Shown here piece by piece: positions 1 through 11,366 of a DNA stretch of 64,000 nt. A model generated the notes under the pieces. It was not told where the DNA came from. It ran no database searches and worked only from the letters and a program-made list of their open reading frames with translations. How positions within the stretch are numbered: the first letter of the stretch is position 1; every line of letters starts with the position of its first letter. The stretch covers positions 13,050,501-13,114,500 of the forward strand of contig CM050447.1 of NCBI GenBank assembly GCA_027563935.2. The letters run 5' to 3'. Origin of the DNA: Costus lasius. Taxonomy: Eukaryota; Streptophyta; Magnoliopsida; Zingiberales; Costaceae. Position numbers and translations under genes: made by a program.

Positions 1-344
1 ACATAGTCAAATAGCCACATGAAGCAAGAAAATAGAAACCGGAGTATAGAAAGCTCACCCACTCTAAAATTTTGCATAATCTTCTATGCAATACCATGAT
101 GTGAGAGGAGTGGATGATGATGCTGCTGAGGGAGATGGGAAGCTACCCTCGCTTACGCGAGCGAGAGCCAGAAGCTCGGGAGCTCTTGCTCTTCCCGCGT
201 GCGCTATAGTTGTAACGCCCTCGATTTTTCTGAATTATGATTTAAGGTTAGAAATTCTGTTTCTGTATTTTTATCTGTTAAAATTTTGGGGATTTTTGCC
301 TAAGTGTAGGAATTTTTCCTACAGGGCAAAAATAATTATTTTGG

Positions 345-398
345 TTGGGGATTCGAACCCTCAACCTTGATTCTTTGCTCCTGGAATTCCTTCCACCA
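345..398 (-). other. tRNA-like box A/box B and T-arm-like hairpin in the solo LTR
   Basis: On the minus strand, 349-359 matches the Pol III box B consensus GGTTCGAATCC exactly. It sits in an 8-9 bp hairpin (343-366) like a tRNA T arm. A weaker box A-like motif, TGGTGGAAGGA, lies 29 bp upstream at 388-398. No anticodon arm or full cloverleaf can be drawn, so it is not a tRNA gene. It may be a SINE-like or tRNA-derived piece captured by the LTR. Confidence 0.4.
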
Positions 399-1950
399 TG
401 GTGGCGCATATTTCTGATATTATTGGAGTGGCGCAGGGTGGTTAAGCCCAGGTAAGCCCATAAAACCGATTTTTCACTTAAGTTAACTGGGTTATTGGAT
501 CTTGGATCCGTTTGGGGTGGGAGAAAAAGAGGAATTGCGTGAGGGCTCCTCTCCCTCACGACTTTCGTTGGTTTCTTGCCCTAGCCGCCTTTGGTTGTCG
601 CCCCTCACTGTGCTTGGCGCCTCCTGAAATTTCTGACGCTGGTGGTGGCAGACTGGTGGTGGACGAAATTCCTGGTGATCCTCTGTCTTGGCGTTTTTCT
701 TCTGTGAACGTTTTTCGGTGAGTAATTCGATCCTAAGGAGTCTAATCCGCTAAATTGTAGATTATCATTCAATAAAAATTCGTTATTTGCAATGATTATC
801 CGTATGGGGTCGAATTCAAATATTTATAGGGTTTTAAAATCCTGTTCTGCTGAAATCTGTATTCTCTAATCTGACCTTTGTGTACTATAACCCCAATATC
901 TCATGGCCTATAGATCCAAATCGCACGAAATAAATTTTGTATGAAACTAGATACATTCGGCTTTAATTTGAATATGATATCGACCATATCCGAGCTGTAT
1001 TCGTATTTCAATCTGTATTGCAATCTAGCTGTACAAAATTAGTTTTCTGGAAATCTGGATTTCGACCTTTATGTGTTCGAACCATCATATCTCCCTAGGT
1101 ATAGCTCGAAATCTGGTCAAATCAGTTTTATTAGAAAGTAGACTCGAAGGGATTCATTTTTATTACCATATCGCCTATTTTCTGTTAGTTATTGGATCTG
1201 AAATTTGTGTCGCAATTCTGATTTACGAATCTGTTTTCTGGAATTCTGAAATCCCGACCTTTCTATGTTCGAACACCAATACCTCCCCGGTTATAACTCC
1301 AAATCCGATGGATTCAGTTCTATTGGAAAGTAGGTTCAAATAGCTTCATTGTGAATATCATATTGCCTATTTTAGATTACTTACTCGGTCTGAAACATCT
1401 GTTGCAAGTATGATATATTAATCTGTTTTTTTTCTGAAACATCTGTTTAATTGTTTGTTACGCGAATAATTTCTGTTCTGTACATATGTAGTGAATTTCT
1501 GAAACTTTGAATGTGTTATAACCTTGTGAGAACATAGAATGGTTTGACATGAATTAAGGATAGTTGCATGAAATCTAAGGAATTCAAGGAATTCACTCAT
1601 ATATTACTTCTGGTTGATGGTAAAAATTATGAAGTGTGTTCAGCTTTGATTTTCTGTAAAATTGTAATTTTGTTAAGGACTGGATATTAGGGTGTGTCAT
1701 GTTCTGGTTTGTGAGACACTTTGGGCATGATGTGAGATTTGAGTGGTGGTTAGTCCTACTCCTCCGTTTCAGCATGACCTGTTCTATAAAAATTATGCCC
1801 TAGTGTAGCACTCTTCCGTGTCCTTATCCTCCTTCTGTGGCGCTGTAATGGTGCTGATAGTCTACTACGACCCATGAGACACTAGTGAAGGGTAGATGTG
1901 AGCTGGTCTCACCTTCCGTTCTCCCTCCACTATTTCTGTTCTGTTCTGGG

Positions 1951-2080
1951 TATTGGAGGCCAGAGTGCCACGTCCTGACGAGACGGGGGCCACCCACTGA
2001 TACCTCCTCTACCAGTATTGGAGGCCAGAGTGCCACGTCTTGACGAGACGGGGGCCACCCACTGATACCTCCTCTACCAT
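1951..2080 (+). repeat. 65-bp tandem duplication inside the solo LTR
   Basis: Two almost identical 65-bp copies start with TATTGGAGGCCAGAGTGCCA at 1951 and 2016. They differ at about one visible base. A second internal repeat follows at 2130-2180, built on CTTCTGTGG. Confidence 0.85.
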
Positions 2081-4618
2081 TCTGTTTCTGATATGCATGC
2101 ATGTCTCGTCCTCGGCAGAGGTGGGGTCAGACCTTCTGTGGTCATCAGACCTTCTGTGGTCTTCAGGCCTTCTGTGGCCTTTCTGTTTCCGATGTAGACT
2201 ATCCGTTTGGATTCTGAAAATTCTGATTTTCTGTCTGTCAGCTCTGATTTCTGTAGTTCTGTTTCGATCTGTCTGTCTGTCAGCTCTGATTTTCTGTAGT
2301 TCTGTTCCGATCTGTTTTATAGATGTGTTGGGCGGTGTGATTAGTTGGAATGGGTTGGTAGACTTATATCCTACTTCATGCTTGATGCCTATTGTTATAA
2401 GTGTCTGAATTTGATTATGTTTTGTTTCTGATATGAGTGTGCATGTTAAGTGTCTTATCTGCAAGCATGATATTTTTGATGTGTACTATGGATGGCTTTT
2501 AGTGTCTTTTACTCACTGAGCTTTTTAGCTCACCCCCGTTGTTTAAATATTTTCAGGTGAGACATCAGGACAGTGATTGCTACAGCTACTAAATTTGTTA
2601 TGATGCTATGTTTTATATAATTTCTAAGAGTTGTCTTCTAAAGATCTATCAGGTCTGCGTGCCTAACTTAATTATATGACACGTTTTATCTCCTGAGGGC
2701 TTATGCCTGTTTTCAGGATATTATATTATGTTATAGTTGTCTCGTTTTAATTGTTGGATACGAGTTTTGGATTCATGAGAATTGAAATTGTTATTATTCT
2801 GAAATGTCCGATTTGAGATTTATTGTAGTCGGAATACTTTGAGCTGTGTGACCGAATTTTTGTTGTATTTGGTATCTGAATAATCCGTTTCTGCAATATT
2901 TCTGACAATTGTGTTCTCCACATATGTGTAGTGTGGACATTTGTTTTGTTCCAGGATATGTGGGTCTGTGTAGCAGTAATTTAGTATACTTGCTGCCGGA
3001 TTTTTCTGGATTTCCGGATTTCTATTTCCTAGTAAATCGATCCTACTCAGTTCTGTGCGGTTTTCAGTTCCGTAGTAATGTCCTTCGATGCCGCTTTCTT
3101 CTTATGTTTTAATGGAAGAGTAAAAATTTTTAAAACCCCGTATTTTTACTTGTATGCGTGTGGGGTGTGATTCTGAGGGATGTTACAATAGTCGGGCTCG
3201 GCTTCCTCGTCAGAAGAGATGTCCATTCGTGCCATGATCTCTTCAGAAAGAAAGGGGAGCCTCTCGTCCATGCCTGATAGCTTCTCCCAAACAGACCCCA
3301 TCATCTTGTGTTGCCTCTGCATGTGTGCTTCCAACGACTCCCAATGCGAAGATTGGTTCTGCTGGATGTGGGTAACGGCGGTGTCCAGGTTATCAATCAT
3401 TTCTCGTTGATGGAGTTGCTCCTCCCTAATTTCCTGTAACACAGACATCATAGAATCGTGAGAGGAGGTGCCACCAAAGGAAAATGCTCCAGGTGTTGGT
3501 GGTGTAGTGTCGACTGGATCGGGCTGTGCGTCCTCAACTGGCTGGATGCGCTAGTTTCCACGGACTCTGACTGATGTGCGCTCCGGGTTTGGCAAAGGCA
3601 GACATAAAGGGTTTCCCTTGAATGTCATACAATAAGAATCTCCCTTGCGTAAAATCAGCTTCATGGCAACACAAGACTCGATGTCGAGTCTGTTGTTGCC
3701 GGTAGCTTCCAATGTGCCGTAGGGAATGATACCTAAGGAAACTGCCAAATGTGTGATCAAGCCACCGATTACTATCGCCCCCCCTCAAAGAACGGGCGAG
3801 GCGGCTGAAATGCTTTGCCAGATAATACCCAGAATCGACTCTAAAACTGTGGAGCATGTACCAGATATAGAATAACTCAGTCTGTCGTACCATACCGTCA
3901 CTTTCACCGGGCTAAAGAGAGTGTGAGCCAATACGCGGTGAACGTACTTGATCACTGGGTTGCACAGACTGGAAGCACGAGCTACACGAGCGGAGTAGAT
4001 GTGCTCGTTAGTGATAGCGCCCTAGAAGTTCTGCTCATTGTACTCGGTAGGGACTCTGCGTGCACAAGGTTCTGGAAAATCGTAAATGCTGCGAAACTGT
4101 GAAAGAGTGAGGATGTGTTCGATATTACCGAAGCGAAAAGATAGATGCCCTGGATCGTCCTCAATGATAGGATCTGCCTTTACTTCCAATGAACTCAGAA
4201 ATTCCAGTGTGGTGCCAATGTAAGTGGGTGAGAATAGCTGCTGGAATTGCTCCCACCCTATGGTTGCATACATCAAATCAACATCTCCTAGCATCCCTAG
4301 CATATGCAGTGTGGTTCGGTCAAGATACCTCGTAGTGAGCACGCGGCGTTGTCGCAGTATCTGATACCGTGCCTCTTGCGTGGCATTTCGGAAGATAATC
4401 CCGAACTCGTTCGGGGGAGATACGTAGGGGTGTGGTCGGCTGGCAGGTGTGCGACCATGATGAGACGAGGAGGAGCCTGGCGTAGCCGAAGAAGGCCGGT
4501 AAGAAGGAGGAGTAGGCATCGGCTCGTACTCCTCATCGTCCGTGGCGGACGAATCTGAAAGTGCTTGCTGCGGTTGTGCGGTTCTCTTGCTGGCCATGGC
4601 CTTCGTCCTAGGAGGCAT

Positions 4619-5237
4619 AGTTGCTGGAGATGATCGGAAGATGACTGGTAAGCGTCGGTGAGAAAATCTGGTCGGAGGTGCTCACAGAACGGAAGCAGCG
4701 GAGTAAAGTCTTCGGAGAGCAGACAACATGAAAATCCGGCACGAAACAGACAAGATTAACTTGATCGGAGCGCTAGAAATCTTAGATAGAACCTGAGAGA
4801 TCGCCTTTGAGTGTTGAGAACGAGAGAAGGTGGCATGATCTGGTTGTCTTGGTCGAAATCGGGAAGCGGCGGCGGAAATACGTTAAATCTTGGGTCGCGA
4901 GAATCAAGGACGAAGTTGAAGCAGAACTCGTCCCGCTGCCAAGGAAACTCAGATCTAACATGGAGAGATCTTCTTCGTGTTTGGAAGGAAGGAAAAATAC
5001 CGAAATCAGTGGAATCTTGGCGAAAGAGGAAGGCGGCGGCAGAAACCCTTGTGTGTGTGCCCTAAGTTCGGGCAAACAGAGATTGAAAACTGAGTCAAGG
5101 TCTATCCCATGCGTTCGCCTCCGAAAGAGCTTTCCATAGACACCTTACTTGCCGAATTTGGACTCCGAACGGGTGAGAAATCGAAGGAAAACTGAGTCAA
5201 GGTCGGTCTCGCGCGTGAGCCTGGATTAGAATCACGG
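4619..5237. other. Non-coding leader of the Athila-like element
   Basis: This lies upstream of ORF1 in minus orientation. A phrase AACTGAGTCAAGGTC occurs near 5088 and again near 5190. I see no convincing coding domain or primer-binding site here. Confidence 0.35.
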
Positions 5238-5467
5238 AGGAACCCCGCCGCGTTCACCTGGCCGTGATTCATTCTGTGAGTTCGGCTGAAAGAAGCGCGG
5301 TGAACCCCGCCGGGTTCACCTGGCTGTGATGTCCTCTAGACTGTTTTCGGTCTGAAGGAATTCTGGTGAACTCCGCCGGGTTCACCTGGCCGTGATGCTC
5401 TCTCTGTGAGTTTCGCTGGCTGGCGACTGGGACAGTGAACCCCGTGGAGTTCACCTGGCCGTGATTC
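5238..5467. repeat. Four tandem GC-rich hairpin units, spacing about 62-69 bp
   Basis: Four units carry a core like GTGAACCCCGCCGGGTTCAC followed by CTGGCCGTGAT, at about 5238, 5299, 5364 and 5434. The second unit is a perfect 9-bp stem around CGCC. The others keep most of the stem. On the minus strand the unit happens to encode a recurring HGQVNPAGFT-like peptide. They lie upstream of the Athila-like ORF1. Confidence 0.8.
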
Positions 5468-5699
5468 TCAGGCAAACTCTGAATGAGTTCAAATTTGACG
5501 GGCGGCTTCGTTTTCACACAAGAAATCATCCCATGGCCTCAGAATCTTCAAAATATGTCGAAAAAAAAGTGTTTTTTCCTGAAATTCTATAAAAGTGCCA
5601 AAAAGTGAAGATTATGAAGATATTAAGGAAATAAGGCTATAATGAGCATAAAAGTGTTAAAATAAGCCTAGATTTGACTTGAAATACAACGGAAAACAC

Positions 5700-8330
5700 T
5701 ACCAAAATGCAATGCATCAGGGTTTGGTAAGACAATGATCGGAAAGGATTGTCCGGATCCTTGTGAAACTTCCTCAAGTTCACATGGAATGTAGGGTGCA
5801 TCTACATTCTCTATTGGAGTTTCAAACGGTATGCTACTGAGCCCACTCGACTCAGTATCTCACACGGACCGTCGTATCTTCGGATAAGAGCTCGGTGAGC
5901 CTCCCTCATCGAGATCTTCCTTCAAATCTGTGAGATAAGTCGGAGAAGAACTAAGTCACCCATGACTAATTCTTCGTTCCAACAACGACGGAATGCATAC
6001 ATTTATATCCATTGTGCAGCCAACTCCAAGCTATCTCTAGCCTCTCTAAGTGAATCCATACATTCCCGAGCCTTCCGTTGAGTCATAGGGCACTTCCCCG
6101 CGGAATCCCTTCGCACCACATCAACGGAGTTAGGGGCCGACTCCCTAACAGTAGCTCAAAACTCAAATAAGGTGGGACCTGCGGATGACAACCTTTGCAA
6201 GGTGTAGGCATTCCATGCCACATCGATCCGCTTCACTCAGTCACCCTGACTGGCGATCACAAAGTGTCGAAAGAGATCTTCCACAAGAGCATTCACCTGC
6301 TCAATTTGCCCATCCGTCTGAGGATGATTGGTTATGGAGAAACTTATCCTGAGACAAATATTTATTGAACAACACCGTTCAAAAGTGTTCAGCTAAAATG
6401 AGTATTCATATCGCTCTCGATATCCACTTGGATGTCAAAATGTTTCACCATTTCCTGGAAGAATAGGTCTACAGCAACCCTTGCTGTACACTACTCAAGT
6501 GCTGGGATAAAGACTCCCCTCATGAAGAATCTATCCACAACTATCGGCACTGAGCTTATCCCGTCAACTGTAGAAACCCACCAACAATGTCCTTGGACAC
6601 TCTTGTCCAGGACGTCTCGGGAACAGGCAGTGGTTGTAACAACTTTGCCCTTAGTCTCTAATCGATCTTACCTTCTTGGCAATTTTGGTAAGTGCGGACA
6701 TACATCCTCATGCTTGCGCACGCATTGGGCCAATAGCACAGTCGTGCTGACAGGACAATTTTCCCCTTTTGTCTTGGATGCCTTGCCCAAACTCTATCGT
6801 GGAGCTCCCGGGGCAGTCCGCTCATCGATGGGACAAGTGGCCAATCGCCCCTGGCCATGACAATGTCATCTGGACCCAGATAGTAGTGTCGGATCATGCC
6901 CGACATAATCTGCTAAACTTAGCTTTTGATTCTCTCTATCAAAAGCTGTGGCTGTCTTTATTCTGCTTAGCAAATTCCCTTTTCACATTGGACAGGGTAC
7001 AACACATAAGGGCATTTAATCTACTGAGCTCATAAGGAAACACGTTGCCTTTACCCGATTTATGTTCCGCTTGGAATTGAAATTCTCCTTAGAATCCCGG
7101 CCAACATGCCTATTTTGCCGATAATTTCTTTATGTGGTGTCACGTTGTCGGTCTTCAATGCCTAGAGAAGGTTCTCCGCGTCCGGAGATAGTGGACTCCT
7201 ACCACCTTTTCCTTCTTATGGCGAAATACTGTCGCTCAGTCCTGTTAGCTTCCAAGTCCCTAAAAGCTAAAGGATACCCATCCTATAAAGGTATACCACC
7301 GATAGCTTGGTCCGAAGTATCGGTGTGAAACTCGAAAGACATACTAAAGTCGGGCAACTTCAGGATCGGTTCACAGGCGATACGGACCTTCACTCTCAGA
7401 AGACCGACTGATACCGATCAAGCCACTTCCATTTCGAGTTCCCTTTTCAACAGATTACTGAGGGTAAGGCTTTCTTCGAACAGCCTTTGATGAACCTTCG
7501 ATAGAAGTTCACCACACCGAGAAAATTCCATACTCGGTTTAATTTGAGGGGCCGCACCATTCCGCAATGGCTTGGACCTTTCCCTGTCCATGCGCACTTG
7601 TCCGTGGTCCATCCCATGACCAGGGAAAGAAATCTCATCCACCACAAATGAGCATTTCTCCAACTCCAAATAGAGTTGATTTTCCCCTCAACAACAGTCA
7701 TATATGACTTGGGTGTTCCTCAACGCTTGAGGAAAATACCATGTATCGTCTAAATAATCAACTATGTAGTCATCTAAGACAAGGGGTCAACACTTGTTCA
7801 TTAGATGACAAAACATAGAAGGGGCCTTATGTAGTTCAAAGGGCATCACTTTGAACTCCAGGACTTATATCGGGTTACCCATATGGTTTTCCTATTTGTT
7901 GCCCTCGGCATAACGAATTTATTGGCAACCTACCCTCAGGTCTAGCTCAGAGAAAATCAATGCTTTTCCTAGTAGATCTCTCAGATCAGGGATAAGCAGT
8001 ATAAGATAACAGTCCCTCACCGTTATCTTATCCAAGGTTCAATAGTCTACCCAGAACCTTAGCGACCTATCCTACTTCTTTTAGAAGAGGACCAAGACTC
8101 TATAAGGTGATACCGTAGGCCGAATGAACCCGGCTTCGAACAATCCACACCATTGCTAATGAAGCTCGGCCAACTCCGTTGGAGAAATACGCTTTAGTGG
8201 AGGAGTGGATCCTGTCACAAGCTCAACTTGTGATCGATCGCTCTCCTTAGGGGAAGGTGTTTGGGAAGTACCAAGGAAACTCCTTGGAGAACTCTTCCAA
8301 CAAACCTTTACCGCATGGGATCGCTTCAAG
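5700..8330 (-). pseudogene. Ty3/gypsy pol relic: RT, RNase H, integrase, C-terminal tail
   Basis: Fragments follow pol order on the minus strand. At 8160-7880 reverse transcriptase phrases are readable (FEAGFIRP, KITVRDCY, FSELDLR). At 7670-7420 there is the RT-connection region with LEKCSFVVDEISFPGH and NFYRRFI. At 6900-6660 lies the integrase zinc-binding region with a YWPNA...YVRTYQNC-like run. At 6480-6200 is the integrase core, including a degraded HPQTDGQ-type segment. At 5950-5760 is the C-terminal RVGSVAYRLKL and MHPTFHV-like region. Many stops and frameshifts make it non-functional. It is probably the same element as the minus-strand LTR at 9855-11304. Confidence 0.75.
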
Positions 8331-8342
8331 GAGCTCTAGCGT

Positions 8343-8550
8343 ATGTGTCCACACCATGGACATGAGAAATGGGTTCTAATCCATATCTTCTACAATGGAT
8401 TGGACTACAATACAAAGTTGATGGTGGATGCTGCTACTGGAGGAGCTATTATGAGCAAGGGCGTGGAGGAGGCAACTACTTTGCTTGAGGATATGGCTAT
8501 GCACCATAACCTCTGGTCCAATGAGCGAGCTACTACTTCCACAGAACTTT
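8343..8550 (+). pseudogene. Athila-type gag fragment
   Basis: The plus-strand reading begins with CPHHGHEKWVLIHIFYNGLD. It continues through a DAATGGAIMSKGVEEA-like and LLEDMAMHHNLW run, matching the conserved core of Athila-type retrotransposon gag. It is an isolated piece of about 70 codons, opposite in strand to the surrounding gypsy pol relic, so it was inserted or rearranged into it. Confidence 0.55.
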
Positions 8551-8559
8551 GTAAGTATA

Positions 8560-8990
8560 GTAACTATTCCTTAACATCTCTAACTTGGTTCTCTACTTCA
8601 TGTTTGAACTCTTTGAACTTCTCAAACGATTCAAACTTATGTCTCATTAGGTAGACATAACCAAATCTACTGAAATCATCAGTAAATGTGATGAAGTAGT
8701 TGTGGCTTGTTTATTGAATAACCCACACACATCGCTATGTATGAGATCCAACAAACCTCCTGCCCTTTCACCAGTCTTGGTGAAAGGCGCCTTTGTCATT
8801 TTCCCTAACAAACAAGGCTCACATGTATCAAATTCCTCCAAGGAACTTGAACCTATCAACCCATTTGCATGGAGTTGTTGGATGCGATATGCTTTAGTCG
8901 TTTTAGAGTGCCTCACGTAACCCACGACAAGTTCCCTTAGTGGGAATAAATCCTTGAACTCATTTAGTTGAGCTTTCCTCACAAGAGCTT
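8560..8990 (-). pseudogene. Ty1/copia gag-preintegrase/integrase fragment
   Basis: The minus-strand frame contains CEPCLLGKMTKAPFTKTGER, then LLDLIHSDVCG, the copia GAG-pre-integrase to integrase junction. After a frameshift it continues with a DFSRFGYVYLM-like run. The zinc-finger Cys pair and the first catalytic Asp region are visible. It is a short relic nested between the gag fragment and the gypsy leader. Confidence 0.7.
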
Positions 8991-9244
8991 AAAGGTCGAA
9001 TTGAACCCCAAAAAGGGCTGTGTACGGCCTAAGTTCGCCACCACAGCTTTGCATCTCTAAAAAGATACGCGATACCAGTGTGTACCTGCTCCTCAGCAAG
9101 GACCTGGGTATTTTGGAAATATCATTCCAATACCCCATAGGAGGTCCTCAACTTCCACAGTGTAGCAAGCCACTGAAATGGGTGCTACCTCGTGAACACG
9201 CCGTCTCATGGCGGTCACATGTCCAATCTTGGCCGGAGTCCCAA

Positions 9245-9557
9245 ATATCGTTGCACGATATCCCTCGGATCATAATGCCCTCGGTTCTTAGAATGTGTCC
9301 TCGCACGACAGTTATTTGGCCGTCATCGGCCGATCTTTGGGATACATCGTCGCACAACAATCCCATGGAGACATTGGCTGGTGTTCGGGACACATTGTTG
9401 CACAATTGTCCCTTGGACCACCACCAACTACTCTCCAGAACAAGTCATCGCATGACTATCCTATTGCATCAATGATTGATGTCCGGGATATATTGTCGCA
9501 CAATTATCCCATAGGCACACTCAACTGCCCTCGGGACATGTCATCACACGACAGTCC
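9245..9557. repeat. Seven-unit hairpin array with 48-50 bp periodicity
   Basis: Hairpin loops are centred at 9253, 9303, 9352, 9400, 9450, 9498 and 9546, so steps are 50, 49, 48, 50, 48 and 48 bp. The best units (9400, 9498) form an 11-bp stem with a one-base bulge and a TGC or CGC loop. Stem bases change in pairs between units: A-T/T-A in some, G-C/C-G in others. The sequence between stems is less conserved. The array lies 280-600 bp past the primer-binding site of the minus-strand gypsy element, in its leader or gag region. Confidence 0.8.
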
Positions 9558-9837
9558 CTATGGCCACCTCTGGCTTTGGTCGGTGCTATAGAAGCTGTGA
9601 TAACGAGCTTCAGCAACACGACCTCGATAACGAATGTCTCCGCTATGAGACAAGAAAACGAAGTCATGAGGCTCTAGTTGGACAAGCCAACTCTATAGAT
9701 ATCTTTGGAGCGAAGCTCCCCTATATCCGATAGTCTCCACCAGCATCTCAATGCTGTGGACATTTGTGATCACCGGAATGATCACTGCTGCCAACATATG
9801 TACAATGCCGGTGTACAAGTTGGAACATGCATAACTT

Positions 9838-9851
9838 GGGCTCTGATACCA
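9838..9851 (-). promoter_or_regulatory. Primer-binding site for initiator tRNA-Met
   Basis: The minus strand reads TGGTATCAGAGCCC, the classical PBS complementary to the 3' end of initiator tRNA-Met. It lies three bases beyond the end of the LTR at 9855-11304. This fixes that LTR as the 5' LTR of a minus-strand element. Confidence 0.85.
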
Positions 9852-9854
9852 GTC

Positions 9855-11304
9855 TATCATGCCCAGAATTAGTGTAATAAAATTTTTAATAAAATACACG
9901 CGAGTCAACGCTTAACTCACACCCAAGCATGCCCACGCAGGGGCTAAGTGGTTGAACCACCAATCTGGACGCGACTGGTAGGAGTCCGTCCTCGACGCAC
10001 TCCTCAGCCTATCCCAAAAAGATCACCTGTCTGCTCGTCTCGACGAGATGGAGACCGCCACGCGTCTCCCCAAGGACCGCTGCACGAACTAGCTCCAACG
10101 CACAACAAGGTACAAATCCGAGACTCGACGCCAGCGCAGCGCGCGTATGAGTCTGGCACACCAGAAAACAAACCAAATCGCACGCAGGCGGTGGCGCACA
10201 CTCGCGCAAGAGACGACTCACGCAAGACGCCGGGCACACGCTCTAACTCCGACTAGACCGCACGCAGGCGATCAAATACAATACTTGCCCAAAGAGGGAC
10301 ATCTCGTAGACGTTCAGCACAGACAAACTGGTCAACGTCGGACAACATCACACAAAGCCGGCGCATTTGACCAGAGCGCGGAGAGGGGCGAGGAGTCGCC
10401 AACCGAGAAGGACAACTCGGTCGGGAGCACGAGGCTCAGGGAGCCGGAGAGAAGAAGACGCCGGCCGGGAACAACAACTGCGTCTAGAACCCGTAAGAGG
10501 CGTGCGCACGGAAACTAAGGCGGCAGGTCGGCAGCCGAAGCTCGCCGGAGACCCGCCTGATGTTCGTCGAAGCACGGTTCGGACGAACCCAACCTCGCCG
10601 GAAACACATGCGGCGCTGGCGAACTCGCCCCTGTTCGCCGGACGCCAGCCAAAGAGGAGCCGCACTCCTCTTCACCGGACAACGCCGGAGGAGCAGGAGA
10701 CGCCGGACGTCACCAGGAAGAGGAGCCAAAGCCCCAAACCTCTTCAGTGGCCCGCCATCTCGCCGGAAACGAGGAGATGCGGGAGACGCGACGCAGGAAG
10801 AAGAAGGAGTCGGCGAGCGCTTCGCCGATAAAAACCAACCCGCCGGACGGAGCCGGAGCAGGAGGAGAAGAGATCTTGCCTCGGCGGACCTCTGTCCGCC
10901 GGCTCCACTACTGGCAACGCCGAAGACATAGGAGGAGGAAGGGAAGGGGACGCTGCCCCTTTGCTCCAATGTTTCCTGTACCGCCGCACAACCCACCAGG
11001 AAACCGTTGGAGACCGCCGCCGTTGCCGGAGAAGCCCTCGCCGGAGCCCCACGACGGAGGGAGAGGAAGAATCGGGGAAGAGGAGAGAAAACAGCCGCCG
11101 CCGTCGTGCGTTCGAACGAACGCGTCTTTGCTACAGTAACTAGGGCACTGTAGCCCTAACTCATCTCCTTCAAACGGATCGCCCGACCCGCTAATCCGCC
11201 CGCCGCCCGTTAACCCGATCCGCCAGCCCGCTTCCCCCAAGCGGTTGGGCTTGGGCCACAAGTTGGGCCTGGGCCTGAGCTTGTGCCCCAAGTTGGGCCT
11301 AACA
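9855..11304 (-). mobile_element. 5' LTR of a minus-strand Ty3/gypsy element
   Basis: Read on the minus strand, the LTR starts TGTTAGGCCC at 11304 and ends near GGGCATGATA at 9855, next to the PBS. It is GC-rich (Gly/Arg/Pro-like chance ORFs on both strands). Its start resembles the two solo LTRs at 11367 and 31095, which suggests one family. The downstream gag is shortened and the pol relic at 5700-8330 is probably its body. No 3' LTR was found. Confidence 0.6.
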
Positions 11305-11366
11305 CTAGGCACAGTGGCTAATCCTTCGTTAAACAGCTTTGAAATACGTACATGTTATAGCCTTGG

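Larger units (their letters stand above)
211..3187 (+). mobile_element. Solo LTR, ~3 kb, with 5-bp target duplication ATAGT
   Basis: The block starts TGTAACGCCC and ends GATGTTACA, the TG...CA termini of a Ty3/gypsy LTR. It is flanked by perfect direct repeats ATAGT at 206-210 and 3188-3192. No PBS, polypurine tract or coding domain lies inside, so it is a solo LTR left by recombination between two LTRs. At 2977 bp it is long, in the range of Tekay or Athila LTRs. Orientation is inferred from the TGTAACGCCC start, which is typical of chromovirus LTRs. Short ORFs inside it are chance. Confidence 0.85.
143..4618 (-). pseudogene. Decayed Athila-like (Ty3/gypsy) ORF1, interrupted by a solo LTR
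   Basis: The frame opens at the ATG at 4618 with a basic, Ser/Pro-rich N-terminus. A globular region follows that resembles the ORF1 (gag-like) protein of Athila elements and related plant transposon proteins. It is broken by a TAG at 4022, apparent frameshifts near 3910 and 3785, and a stop near 3550. A Gln/Glu/His-rich, probably coiled-coil segment lies at 3240-3451. The solo LTR at 211-3187 sits near the C-terminus. Across the insertion point the frame continues from 210 down to a TAG at 143-145, ending in a Ser/Arg/Lys-rich basic tail. The breaks mean it is not expected to give full-length protein. The Athila assignment rests on remembered family features; other plant transposon ORF1 families are possible. 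Confidence 0.5.

Noticed and set aside
343..366. tRNA gene on the minus strand
   Set aside because: Only the T-arm/box B is convincing. No acceptor stem, D arm or anticodon arm can be formed.
9245..9557. CRISPR-like spaced repeats
   Set aside because: This is a plant nuclear context, units are imperfect and self-complementary, and no cas genes exist. It is better read as a hairpin array in a retroelement.
9948..11143. Many overlapping ORFs on both strands
   Set aside because: They lie in a GC-rich LTR and are Arg/Pro/Gly-rich in all frames, which is compositional and not coding.
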